Assembly: GCA_031549965.1 (NCBI GenBank)
Contig: JAVBPB010000146.1
Coordinates: 1-35,653, forward strand
Origin: JAVBPB01 sp031549965
Lineage (GTDB): Bacteria; Bacillota; Clostridia; Lachnospirales; Lachnospiraceae
Direction: 5' to 3'
DNA length: 35,653 nucleotides
Shown here: positions 1-6,355 of the stretch, piece after piece
Layout: each line of letters starts with the position of its first letter
Position numbering within the stretch: position 1 is the stretch's first letter
Program-made: the position numbers and the translations under genes
The notes under the pieces: model-generated
What the model was told of the DNA's origin: nothing
Database searches by the model: none
The model's input: only the letters and a program-made list of their open reading frames with translations

Positions 1-57
1 ATATTGTTCAATATGAGATATCCAAGAATTTTGATTGATAGTTGTATCAAAAGCCAT
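1..57 (-). CDS. 5' end of an unidentified leftward gene (partial)
   Basis: Only the first 19 codons are in the window; the gene runs off the left edge. The peptide begins MAFDTTINQN and stays open. The start is supported by a strong AAGGAGGA ribosome binding site at about 67-73 on the minus strand, 9-10 bases before the ATG at 57. A possible extended -10 (TGATACAAT read on the minus strand, about 89-97) lies upstream. The fragment is too short to name a function. The gene is divergent from the XRE genes to its right, an arrangement common for regulators and their targets, but that link is inference. Confidence 0.6.
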   Translation of the reverse strand, partial: MAFDTTINQNSWISHIEQY

Positions 58-128
58 ATTAGTTATCCTCCTTTTGTTTTATGTACTTATTGTATCAAGG
101 ATTTTCTAATATTATAAGATACTTGTAA

Positions 129-263
129 TTACAGGCTTACATAAGAAGAACTTATATCTCGGCTATAGAAAATAATACTCAAAATCCAAGTATAAGGAAG
201 ATTTATCAAATAGCAAAAAGCTTAGAAATTCCCATATGGGAATTGATAAAACCTTTAAATTAA
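129..263 (+). pseudogene. Decayed XRE-family regulator fragment
   Basis: Reading in frame from about 129 to the TAA at 261-263 gives a peptide whose core, RRTYISAIENNTQNPS followed by IRKIYQIAKSLEIPIWELI, is the recognition helix and last helices of a Cro/C1-type helix-turn-helix. The first half of the domain is missing: an in-frame TAA lies at 126-128, and no start codon with a ribosome binding site precedes the conserved part. It therefore looks like a 3' remnant. It ends 10 bases before the intact XRE gene at 274 and shares its layout (ISxIENxxxxPS, then a WE(I/L)(I/L)K end), so it may be a decayed neighbour or duplicate of it. Confidence 0.6.
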
Positions 264-273
264 GGAGTTTAAT

Positions 274-570
274 ATGACCCCAAAGAATATAGAAGAATCT
301 AAACAAAATACCGAAACTAGCCAAGTAAAGACTGAAGCTGACAAAATATATAAATATATCAGAGACTTAAGAAAAAGAAAGAAGATGTCAGCTAAAGAAT
401 TAGCATTAAAAGCTGGACTTAGTGGTTCATACATTTTATCAATTGAAAATGGAAGAAAAGAACCATCATTACTAACACTCGAAAAAATATCTAAAGCTCT
501 TGATAAAGAAGTATGGGAAATATTAAAAGAAGTAAACGAACATCAAATTAATAAATTTGGTCGAAATTAG
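274..570 (+). CDS. XRE-family (Cro/C1-type) DNA-binding regulator
   Basis: This 98-residue protein is a small helix-turn-helix regulator, presumably binding DNA as a dimer. The first 25 residues are polar. The HTH domain spans roughly 26-82, with the typical pattern IRDLRKRKKMSAKELALKAG, then SYILSIENGRKEPS as recognition helix, then a closing helix ending near WEILKE. There is no effector domain. The start is supported by the AAGGAG site at about 262-267. It follows an XRE remnant and converges on the histidine phosphatase gene, separated by a 16-bp inverted repeat. Its targets are unknown; the divergent gene at the left edge is the nearest candidate. The family call is firm, the role is not. 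Confidence 0.85.
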   Translation: MTPKNIEESKQNTETSQVKTEADKIYKYIRDLRKRKKMSAKELALKAGLSGSYILSIENGRKEPSLLTLEKISKALDKEVWEILKEVNEHQINKFGRN

Positions 571-602
571 GAAAAGCTAAAGACTTTTATAATTTTTGTT
601 TT

Positions 603-640
603 AAATACAAGATTGAAAAGAGTCTTTCAATCTTGTATTT
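603..640. terminator. 16-bp perfect inverted repeat between convergent genes
   Basis: Positions 603-618 and 625-640 are perfect reverse complements around a 6-base loop (agagtc). The repeat lies between the stop of the XRE gene and the stop of the leftward histidine phosphatase, so a bidirectional terminator is the likely role. No long T-run follows the stem on either strand, only the AAA/TTT ends of the stem itself, so termination efficiency is uncertain. Confidence 0.6.
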
Positions 641-648
641 ATGAAGAA

Positions 649-1212
649 TTAAAAGGGAGTACGATTATAAAAGTCAATATTAAATTGGAAGTCTGAATAT
701 TCAATCAGACTTATGGAACAATTCTTAAGTAACTTCATATCTGAGCCAATTTGACCATTACTAATTGAATAAAATGCACTGCATAAAATAGCCCCATGTG
801 AAACTATTAATATATTAGAATTAGGGTGACTATCCAAACTGCTTTTTATGGCATTCATAATTCGTATTGAGGACAGTGTAAAATCTTCGATACAAAAATC
901 ATAATCATCAGGATAACTATGATACTCCTCAAAAGTTAAACCAGAAGCTTTACCAAAGTCTCTTTCAATAAACCCCATATCAGTGTTTACTTGTGATATA
1001 TTTAAGGTATCTGCAATAATTTGTGCCGTTTCTTTAGCACGGGAAAGAGGACTTGAATATATAGCTTCAATATCTTTATCAATAAAATATTTTGAACATC
1101 TGGTTGCTTGCTCTTTCCCAGAATCATTTAAAGGTATGTCTTGAATTCCTTGCATTTTTCTTTCAAGATTCCAATTAGTTTCACCATGTCTTAATAAATA
1201 TATTTTTGTCAT
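649..1212 (-). CDS. Histidine phosphatase (phosphoglycerate mutase-like) family protein
   Basis: This 187-residue protein belongs to the histidine phosphatase superfamily, which transfers phosphate through a phosphohistidine. Visible catalytic residues are the N-terminal RHGE motif (His9, Arg8), Arg58 in SPLSRAKET, Glu83 in FIERDFG and His139 in LIVSHGA, the full set expected for an active enzyme. Length is normal for the cobC/GpmB-like small phosphatases. The open frame extends to 1284, but the ATG at 1212 is chosen because AAGGAAA sits just upstream and the protein then begins MTKIYLLRHGE, as relatives do. The substrate (sugar phosphate, nucleotide or alpha-ribazole phosphate) cannot be told; no cobalamin or glycolysis genes lie nearby. 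It stands alone between a fold-back element and a convergent XRE gene. Confidence 0.88.
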   Translation of the reverse strand: MTKIYLLRHGETNWNLERKMQGIQDIPLNDSGKEQATRCSKYFIDKDIEAIYSSPLSRAKETAQIIADTLNISQVNTDMGFIERDFGKASGLTFEEYHSYPDDYDFCIEDFTLSSIRIMNAIKSSLDSHPNSNILIVSHGAILCSAFYSISNGQIGSDMKLLKNCSISLIEYSDFQFNIDFYNRTPF

Positions 1213-1348
1213 AGAATTATTTCCTTTTAGGGTAGTATAACCCCCTTTATTTAATAATGCAAGGGGAAATGTTGTTTTTGTCATACGAATGTATTTGTTG
1301 TCAATTTAAGGTTTTTGTATACGGACGCATTGCCATTTAGGTACGGCC

Positions 1349-1482
1349 CCCTCAGAGAAATTTTAGATTCTATGAAAAAAGCAGATAAGCCAAACATTCC
1401 AATGAGCCTATGGAAATACGTCATAGTCTCATTTCCATGGCTTAAAATGCTTTTTTCATAGAATCTAAAATTTCTCTGAGGG
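1349..1482. repeat. 134-nt fold-back element with 35-bp perfect terminal inverted repeats
   Basis: Positions 1349-1383 and 1448-1482 are perfect 35-base reverse complements. The interior is also self-complementary: AAGCCA (1387-1392) pairs with TGGCTT (1438-1443), and 1401-1412 pairs with 1422-1433 with one mismatch, leaving a 9-base loop. The whole element can fold into one long hairpin. It lies in the noncoding stretch upstream of the leftward phosphatase gene. The size and shape resemble a MITE or other non-autonomous fold-back element, or a large cruciform or structured RNA. I see no clear target-site duplication: the left flank ends TACGGCC and the right flank begins AATATAG. A minus-strand open frame across it is an artefact of the repeat. 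Confidence 0.75.
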
Positions 1483-1586
1483 AATATAGTTTGTAGAGGC
1501 AAAGCTGGTTATTCATTAAAATCCTAACTGTATACCTTTATCCAGCAACTAGATGAAACAGTAAAGGTAAAAATAAAATAATTATA

Positions 1587-1614
1587 TTGACACTATTTGA
1601 CAATATGGTATAAT
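1587..1614 (+). promoter_or_regulatory. Strong sigma-A-type promoter with extended -10
   Basis: A perfect TTGACA (1587-1592) and a perfect TATAAT (1609-1614) are 16 bases apart, and a TGN motif (1606-1608) immediately precedes the -10. Transcription would start near 1621, giving a leader of about 70 bases before the 32-residue microprotein gene at 1692. This is the best consensus promoter in the window, so the short transcript it drives may be abundant. Confidence 0.8.
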
Positions 1615-1691
1615 GATATTATACACAAATTCTAGGGTTAAAGGTTTATATTGTAGTAAAGTAATCTTAATTATTCGTAGGAGGAATTATT

Positions 1692-1790
1692 ATGGCAAAT
1701 AAAAGTCCGCAAAAGAAAGAAGTAAAGAAAAAGAAAACAGAGGAAAAAGGAGTACAACAACCACCAAAGCAAAAGAAAAAATATGAATAA
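1692..1790 (+). CDS. 32-residue lysine-rich microprotein
   Basis: The frame ATG(1692) to TAA(1788-1790) encodes a 32-residue peptide with 12 lysines, no cysteine and no membrane segment. It begins MANKSPQKKE and ends KQKKKYE. Support for a real gene comes from its setting: a consensus promoter at 1587-1614, a GGAGG ribosome binding site at 1680-1684 and an intrinsic terminator starting 8 bases after the stop. The composition (lysine, glutamate, glutamine, proline) suggests a disordered, basic peptide that could bind nucleic acid or ribosomes; that is a guess. I do not recognise a family. An alternative is that the transcript is a small RNA and the peptide incidental, but the ribosome binding site argues against that. 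Confidence 0.6.
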   Translation: MANKSPQKKEVKKKKTEEKGVQQPPKQKKKYE

Positions 1791-1798
1791 ATAATTCG

Positions 1799-1834
1799 GG
1801 ATAAACAGTATGATTTATTGTTTATCCTTTTTTT
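1799..1834 (+). terminator. Intrinsic terminator of the microprotein transcript
   Basis: The stem GGATAAACA (1799-1807) pairs perfectly with TGTTTATCC (1819-1827) and is followed by seven Ts (1828-1834). This is a textbook Rho-independent terminator and closes a transcript of roughly 200 bases that begins at the promoter at 1587-1614. Confidence 0.88.
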
Positions 1835-1883
1835 GTAAACATTTATAATTGCTAACATAATATAATGTATGGAGGTGATTATA

Positions 1884-2165
1884 ATGAATTCATCAAAAAA
1901 TAATAAAGATAAGTGTGTTTGTGTAAATATTTATGCTAAATGTAATAGTAATAAAGATGACTGTGATGAAGTATATTGGGAAAAACAGGATTATAAAAAA
2001 GAAAAATGCTGTGTAAATGTAAATATATTTGCAGATTGTGGTAAGGATAAAGATTGGTCTAAAAAGTCTCAATACAATCATGAGGACGACTGTTGTGTTG
2101 AAGTGAATTTATTTACTGATTGTGAAAAGTCTAAAAAACAGCCATATGATTGTTGTGAAGATTAA
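1884..2165 (+). CDS. Small cysteine-rich protein with three CVxVN[IL][YF][AT][KD]C repeats
   Basis: This 93-residue protein has 12 cysteines, many Lys and Asp residues, no signal peptide and no membrane segment. Three copies of a ten-residue unit are exact in pattern: CVCVNIYAKC (11-20), CVNVNIFADC (43-52) and CVEVNLFTDC (71-80), with another Cys directly before units two and three (Cys42, Cys70). Two Cys also close the protein (90, 91). The ATG at 1884 is chosen over the one at 1869 because the earlier codon overlaps the GGAGGTGAT ribosome binding site (1871-1879). The cysteine pairs and acidic linkers could bind metal or form disulfides, for example in a spore or surface layer, but no family is recognised. 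A weak promoter (TTGTAA 1833-1838, CATAAT 1856-1861) is possible. A long terminator follows. Confidence 0.75.
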   Translation: MNSSKNNKDKCVCVNIYAKCNSNKDDCDEVYWEKQDYKKEKCCVNVNIFADCGKDKDWSKKSQYNHEDDCCVEVNLFTDCEKSKKQPYDCCED

Positions 2166-2168
2166 TTA

Positions 2169-2225
2169 AAATATCAAAAAAAAGGAGATAAAGTCTAATA
2201 AACTTTATCTCCTTTTTTTGATATT
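2169..2225. terminator. Long intrinsic terminator after the cysteine-rich gene
   Basis: About 24 paired bases flank a 7-base loop: the arm ending GGAGATAAAGT at 2194 pairs with ACTTTATCTCC starting at 2202, extended by A/T runs and ATATC/GATAT, with one bulged A. The A-run before and the seven Ts (2213-2219) inside the stem would allow termination in either direction. It isolates the transport operon from the genes to its left. Confidence 0.88.
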
Positions 2226-2618
2226 ACAAAAAACATATGTTTGGTGTTCGAATTTGTGAAAAAGTTGTGAATAGGTCTAAAGTAACAAAAAAATAGACAC
2301 AAAAAATGTAACTGCATTAATTGTTCTTTTATAGAATCCTTCAAACTAAGGTATTTTAGCACAAATTATACTATAATTATTGACTATCTTGACTAGGAAA
2401 TAAGAAATAAGTACCATATTTGCACCTAAAATATGGACACCTTATACAAAACATGAGACCTTTAAAAACCAATATATGTATAATATAATGAGATTACAAC
2501 AAAACAATGATGTGAAAAACAAAACATAAATTTAAACACCATTACATTTTACTATTTTCACATTTTACTTTATACATATCTTGTTGTATAAAATTTAAAA
2601 GAAAAGAGGAGGAAGAAC
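2226..2618 (+). promoter_or_regulatory. Noncoding leader and promoter region of the sugar transport operon
   Basis: This 393-base stretch has no credible gene. It holds overlapping -10-like sequences (TATAAT at 2479-2484 and 2484-2489; another TATAAT at 2372-2377), none with a good -35 at the right distance, as is usual for activator-dependent promoters. A 9-bp inverted repeat, ATGTGAAAA (2510-2518) and TTTTCACAT (2555-2563), lies downstream of the 2479-2489 boxes and may be an operator or leader structure. The AraC-type regulator encoded in the operon (8201-9700) is the obvious candidate activator; that is inference. The first gene has an AGGAGG site at 2607-2612. Confidence 0.5.
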
Positions 2619-3527
2619 TTGATAGCAGAAAAATTAAAATTATTTAAACGTCAGATTTATTTACAAATAATGGCATTGATGGGTGTTGTCTGGATGTTTA
2701 TATTCTGTTACGTGCCAATGTACGGAATTATTATTGCTTTCAAAAAGTACACAGTTGGTAAAAACAAAACCATGTCAGAAGCACCTTGGGTAGGGCTTGA
2801 TAACTTTAAAGAGTTTTTTGCAGATGAAAGGTTAAAAGACGTAATTATTAATACGTTAGGAATTAGTATTTTTAAACTTTTAATTTGCTTCCCACTACCA
2901 ATTTTATTTGCAATTTTATTAAATGAACTTAAGAATGAAAAGTTTAAAAAGTTTACTCAAACCATATCATATCTGCCTCACTTTTTCTCTTGGGTTGTTC
3001 TTGGCGGTATATTGATGAACTGGTTAGCAGATGTTGGTTTTATCAATGAGTTATTAGTTAAGATTGGATTGTTAAAAGAACCAATTTACTTTTTAGGAGA
3101 ACCACAGTACTTTTGGGGTGTTGGAGTTGTATCAGAACTCTGGAAGGAACTTGGATGGTCAGCAATTATTTATCTTGCAGCAATAACAGGAATCGACCCA
3201 TCACTTTATGAAGCGGCAGTAGTTGATGGAGCAAACAGATTTCAAAAGATTACAAACATAACAATACCTGCAATTTCAGGAACCATAGCATTGTTTTTTA
3301 CTTTAGCAGTGGCAAACATGCTTTCAACAAACTTTGATCAGATATTCGTACTTAGAAATTCATTGAATGAATCAAAGAGTATGGTAATCGATATATATGT
3401 TTATGTAACAGGTCTTCGTGCAAATCGACCATCATACGCAACAGCAATTTCATTAGTAAAATCAGTAATAGCATTAATTCTATTGATTTCAGCTAATAAA
3501 ATTACTTCAAAAATGAATAAGAACTAG
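2619..3527 (+). CDS. ABC sugar transporter permease, LplB/YtpP-like
   Basis: This 302-residue membrane protein is one of the two channel subunits of a binding-protein-dependent carbohydrate importer. It begins with a short cytoplasmic stretch and a first membrane helix at about 16-40, has five further hydrophobic segments, and carries the EAA loop that contacts the ATPase at about 198-218 (YEAAVVDGANRF, then ITIPAI). Length and motif fit the LplB subfamily. The start is a TTG at 2619, six bases after AGGAGG; no better start is present. It is followed 14 bases later by the partner permease and then the binding protein. No ATP-binding subunit is encoded nearby, which is normal for this subfamily, where a shared MsmX-type ATPase serves several importers. 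Confidence 0.93.
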   Translation: MIAEKLKLFKRQIYLQIMALMGVVWMFIFCYVPMYGIIIAFKKYTVGKNKTMSEAPWVGLDNFKEFFADERLKDVIINTLGISIFKLLICFPLPILFAILLNELKNEKFKKFTQTISYLPHFFSWVVLGGILMNWLADVGFINELLVKIGLLKEPIYFLGEPQYFWGVGVVSELWKELGWSAIIYLAAITGIDPSLYEAAVVDGANRFQKITNITIPAISGTIALFFTLAVANMLSTNFDQIFVLRNSLNESKSMVIDIYVYVTGLRANRPSYATAISLVKSVIALILLISANKITSKMNKN

Positions 3528-3541
3528 GAGGGAGAGGACAT

Positions 3542-4426
3542 ATGTTTAAAAGAGTATCTGTCGGAGAAAGAATCTTTGATTTTGTTATCATAATAATTAT
3601 GGTGTTTATATGTATCGTAACATTATATCCAGTATGGTATACATTGGTTCACTCCTTTAATGATGGTGCTGATGCGGCACTAGGCGGAATTTATTTTTGG
3701 CCTCGTATCTTTACAGTAGATAATTATAAAGCTGTATTTGTTAATCCTGGTATTATTCAGGCGTTTATAGTAACTATTTCAAGAACAATAATTGGTACAG
3801 CAACTTCAATATTTTTTACAGCAATGGTAGCTTATGCATTTTCAAAAAAATATTTAGTTTTTCGTAAGTTTTACTATGCAATGGGTATAATTACAATGTT
3901 TTTTGGTGGTGGATTAATTCCATACTTCTTATTAATTAAACAATTGCATCTTTTAGACAACTTTTTGGTTTACATAATTCCAGCATTATTTGGTTTCTAT
4001 AACTGTATGATTTTTATGTCATTCTTTAGAGAACTGCCAGAAGAAGTTGAAGAATCTGCCAAAATAGATGGTGCAAATGATTTTATTATATTTATCAAGA
4101 TGATTTTACCAATGTCAAAACCAGTACTTGCAACAATTGGTTTATTTGCGGGTGTATATCACTGGAATGACTATTTCTCAGGTGTAATCTATATTAACAA
4201 ATCAGATTTACAGCCAATACAAACATTTCTATATCGTATAGTTTCAGAAGCAGGAGCAAGTGCTTCAATGAACAAGATGCCAGTTGGTATGGCAGCATCA
4301 AAAGTTACATCACAATCAATTAAACTTGCAACAATGGTTGTAACTACACTTCCAATCGTTTGTGTATATCCATTCTTACAAAAATACTTTGTAAAAGGTA
4401 TGTTAATTGGTGCAGTAAAAGGTTAA
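3542..4426 (+). CDS. ABC sugar transporter permease, YtcP/LplC-like
   Basis: This 294-residue protein is the second channel subunit of the importer. It has a first membrane helix at about 12-34, the family's NYKAVF stretch after an extracytoplasmic loop, further hydrophobic segments at about 75-100, 113-133, 139-160 and near the C terminus, and an EAA loop at about 170-190 (VEESAKIDGAND, then MILP). The C terminus ends in the usual KYFVKGMLIGAVKG. It starts 14 bases after the first permease with GGAGG upstream, so the two are translated together. It would form a heterodimer with the 2619-3527 product and take substrate from the lipoprotein encoded next. Confidence 0.93.
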   Translation: MFKRVSVGERIFDFVIIIIMVFICIVTLYPVWYTLVHSFNDGADAALGGIYFWPRIFTVDNYKAVFVNPGIIQAFIVTISRTIIGTATSIFFTAMVAYAFSKKYLVFRKFYYAMGIITMFFGGGLIPYFLLIKQLHLLDNFLVYIIPALFGFYNCMIFMSFFRELPEEVEESAKIDGANDFIIFIKMILPMSKPVLATIGLFAGVYHWNDYFSGVIYINKSDLQPIQTFLYRIVSEAGASASMNKMPVGMAASKVTSQSIKLATMVVTTLPIVCVYPFLQKYFVKGMLIGAVKG

Positions 4427-4455
4427 TTAAGCTTTTTAGCTAATTATAAAATTAT

Positions 4456-4489
4456 CGTTGAACGGTTAGCCTAAGCTGGCTGTTTGACG
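4456..4489 (+). other. 15-bp RNA hairpin (with G-U pairs) before the binding-protein gene
   Basis: As RNA, 4456-4470 (CGTTGAACGGTTAGC) pairs along its full length with 4475-4489 (GCTGGCTGTTTGACG) around the tetraloop CTAA. Several pairs are G-U, so the structure exists in RNA of this strand only, not in the complementary strand. No T-run follows, so it is not a terminator. Sitting between the permease genes and the binding-protein gene, it is well placed to protect a processed 3' mRNA and raise lipoprotein output over permeases. The pairing is seen; the role is inferred from similar transport operons. Confidence 0.6.
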
Positions 4490-4526
4490 AAATAAGAAAA
4501 AAACCAATAATAAGGAGGAATTATTT

Positions 4527-6251
4527 ATGAAAAAGTTAAAAAAAGTTTTAGCACTCATCCTTACATTAGCAATGTGCTCATCAATGCTTGCAGCATGTGG
4601 TAATGGAAGTAAAGAGGAAACAACAGAAGGTACAACAAAAGCAGCAGAAACAACTACAAAAGGAGCTGAAGGAGAATCAACAACAGCTTCAGAAGGTGGG
4701 GATTCAGCAACAGCAACTGATGAAGCAACTTGGAAAAATAACACAGACCCAGTAAAACTTTCATGGTATATTAACTTCTCATGGTTTACACGTACATGGG
4801 GAACAGATCAAACTTCACAATATATCACTGAAAAAACAGGTGTGGACATTGAATACATCGTTCCAGCAGGTAACGAAGCAGAAAAAATGAGTACAATGAT
4901 CGCATCAGAAACTTTACCAGACCTTGTTACAATTGGATGGTATGAAGCAGCAGTTAACCAAATGATAGATGCTGGTCAATTATATTCATTAAATGAATTA
5001 GCTGATCAATATGACCCATACTTCTACAAAGTAGCTGATTCACAAAAACTTGGATGGTATCAAAAAGAAGATGGAAACACTTATGGTTATCCAAATGCTT
5101 CTATAAGCCCTGCATCATTTGAAGCTACAAAAGGTACTCCAGCAGCATCTTCAAACCAAACATTCTTAGTTAGAAAAGACATTTATGAAGCTATAGGTTC
5201 ACCAAATATGACAACACAAGAAGGTTTCTTAGCTGCACTTGCAAAAGCTAAAGAAATGTACCCAGAAGTTGATGGTCAACCACTTATTCCACTTGCATTC
5301 CAAGAATTTGGTGATAATGGTAACCCAGCTTTAGAAAAATATTTACAAAACTTCTTAGCTATACCATTTGAAAAAGATGGTCAATTATATGACAAAACAA
5401 CAGATCCAGAATATGTTTCATGGTTAAAAACTATGAGAAAAGCAAACGAACAAGGTCTTATTTCTAAAGACGTATTTATTGATAAGAGACCACAAATGGA
5501 AGAAAAAATCTCTCAAGGCAGATACTTTGCTATGATTTTCTACTCACAAGATATGATTGGACAAAACACTGAAAGATACAATAGAAACGACGATAGCTAT
5601 TATATAGCTGTAGACGGACCAATGAACTCAAATGGTGCAAAACCAACACTTGAAGCTGGCGGTATCGGCGGATGGACATTAACAATGATTTCTAAAAACT
5701 GTAAAAACCCTGACAGAGCAATCCAATTCTTAAGCTACTTAATTAGTGAAGAAGGACAACACGATATTAAACTTGGTGCACCTGGCTTATGGGAAACTGT
5801 AGATGGAAAAGACCAAATTACTCAAGAAGCTCTTGCAATCGCACTTGCTGATAAAAACAAGTTTGAAATGGAATTAGGAGCAGATGATACTCATTGGATG
5901 TTAATGGATAATGCAATGCAAGATGCTAAATGGTCAGTAGAAAAAGCTCAACCACTTAAACAAACACATGACTGGACAATTCCATATGCAGCATACCAAG
6001 CTACATACACAGGATGTAATGCAGAAGATGACGCAGGTGATGCAGGTACAACTGAATTTGATAATATGAACAAAATTAAAGCAAAATGGGGAACTACACT
6101 TCCAAAATTAATCATGGCTAAGTCAGATGAAGAATTTGATAATTATTTCAAAGAATTTACAGACTACAGAGATAAAAATGGTTATGATGCAATTATGCAA
6201 ATTAAAAATGCAAAACTTCAAACAAATAAATCAAAATTAGGTCTAAACTAA
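4527..6251 (+). CDS. ABC transporter solute-binding lipoprotein (LplA-like)
   Basis: This 574-residue protein is the extracellular sugar receptor of the importer. A lipoprotein signal (MKKLKKVLALILTLAM) ends in the lipobox LAAC with Cys24 as the lipidation site. A Thr/Ser/Glu/Gly-rich linker follows at about 25-65, tethering the receptor to the membrane. The rest is a family 1-type binding protein of the large LplA/YtcQ class, rich in Trp and Tyr near the start (LSWYINFSWFTRTWG), as expected for stacking on sugars. GGAGG lies 7-8 bases before the ATG. Codon use (AAC, CCA, CTT) is more biased than in the kinase gene downstream, consistent with high expression. The ligand is unknown; the phosphorylase and GH30 genes suggest a beta-gluco-oligosaccharide. 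Confidence 0.93.
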   Translation: MKKLKKVLALILTLAMCSSMLAACGNGSKEETTEGTTKAAETTTKGAEGESTTASEGGDSATATDEATWKNNTDPVKLSWYINFSWFTRTWGTDQTSQYITEKTGVDIEYIVPAGNEAEKMSTMIASETLPDLVTIGWYEAAVNQMIDAGQLYSLNELADQYDPYFYKVADSQKLGWYQKEDGNTYGYPNASISPASFEATKGTPAASSNQTFLVRKDIYEAIGSPNMTTQEGFLAALAKAKEMYPEVDGQPLIPLAFQEFGDNGNPALEKYLQNFLAIPFEKDGQLYDKTTDPEYVSWLKTMRKANEQGLISKDVFIDKRPQMEEKISQGRYFAMIFYSQDMIGQNTERYNRNDDSYYIAVDGPMNSNGAKPTLEAGGIGGWTLTMISKNCKNPDRAIQFLSYLISEEGQHDIKLGAPGLWETVDGKDQITQEALAIALADKNKFEMELGADDTHWMLMDNAMQDAKWSVEKAQPLKQTHDWTIPYAAYQATYTGCNAEDDAGDAGTTEFDNMNKIKAKWGTTLPKLIMAKSDEEFDNYFKEFTDYRDKNGYDAIMQIKNAKLQTNKSKLGLN

Positions 6252-6270
6252 TTATAATTGATTGCAAAGT

Positions 6271-6316
6271 AAATTATGGCTTCACCAATTATTATCTTGG
6301 CGAAGCCGTAATTTTT
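6271..6316 (+). terminator. Partial terminator between binding-protein and kinase genes
   Basis: Positions 6271-6287 pair with 6298-6314 (17 positions, one G-U pair and one A-C mismatch) around a 10-base loop, and a run of five Ts (6312-6316) follows. It probably stops most transcripts after the transport genes and lets a fraction continue into the sensor kinase, so that regulators are made at a lower level. Confidence 0.7.
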
Positions 6317-6355
6317 AAATGGATATATATTTAGACATAGAAAGGAGATGTTAAT

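Noticed and set aside
1349..1482. Intrinsic terminator
   Set aside because: The structure is far longer than a terminator, lacks a T-run and lies upstream of, not after, the neighbouring leftward gene.
1281..1502. Minus-strand 73-codon open frame
   Set aside because: It lies across the fold-back element, has no ribosome binding site and its peptide reflects the inverted repeat, so it is not a gene.
1667..1858. Minus-strand 63-codon open frame rich in Phe
   Set aside because: It is the antisense of the lysine-rich microprotein gene; the Phe-rich peptide is simply the complement of AAA/AAG codons.
4466..4744. Minus-strand Ser/Val/Ala-rich open frame
   Set aside because: It is antisense to the signal peptide and Thr-rich linker of the binding lipoprotein and has no supporting signals.
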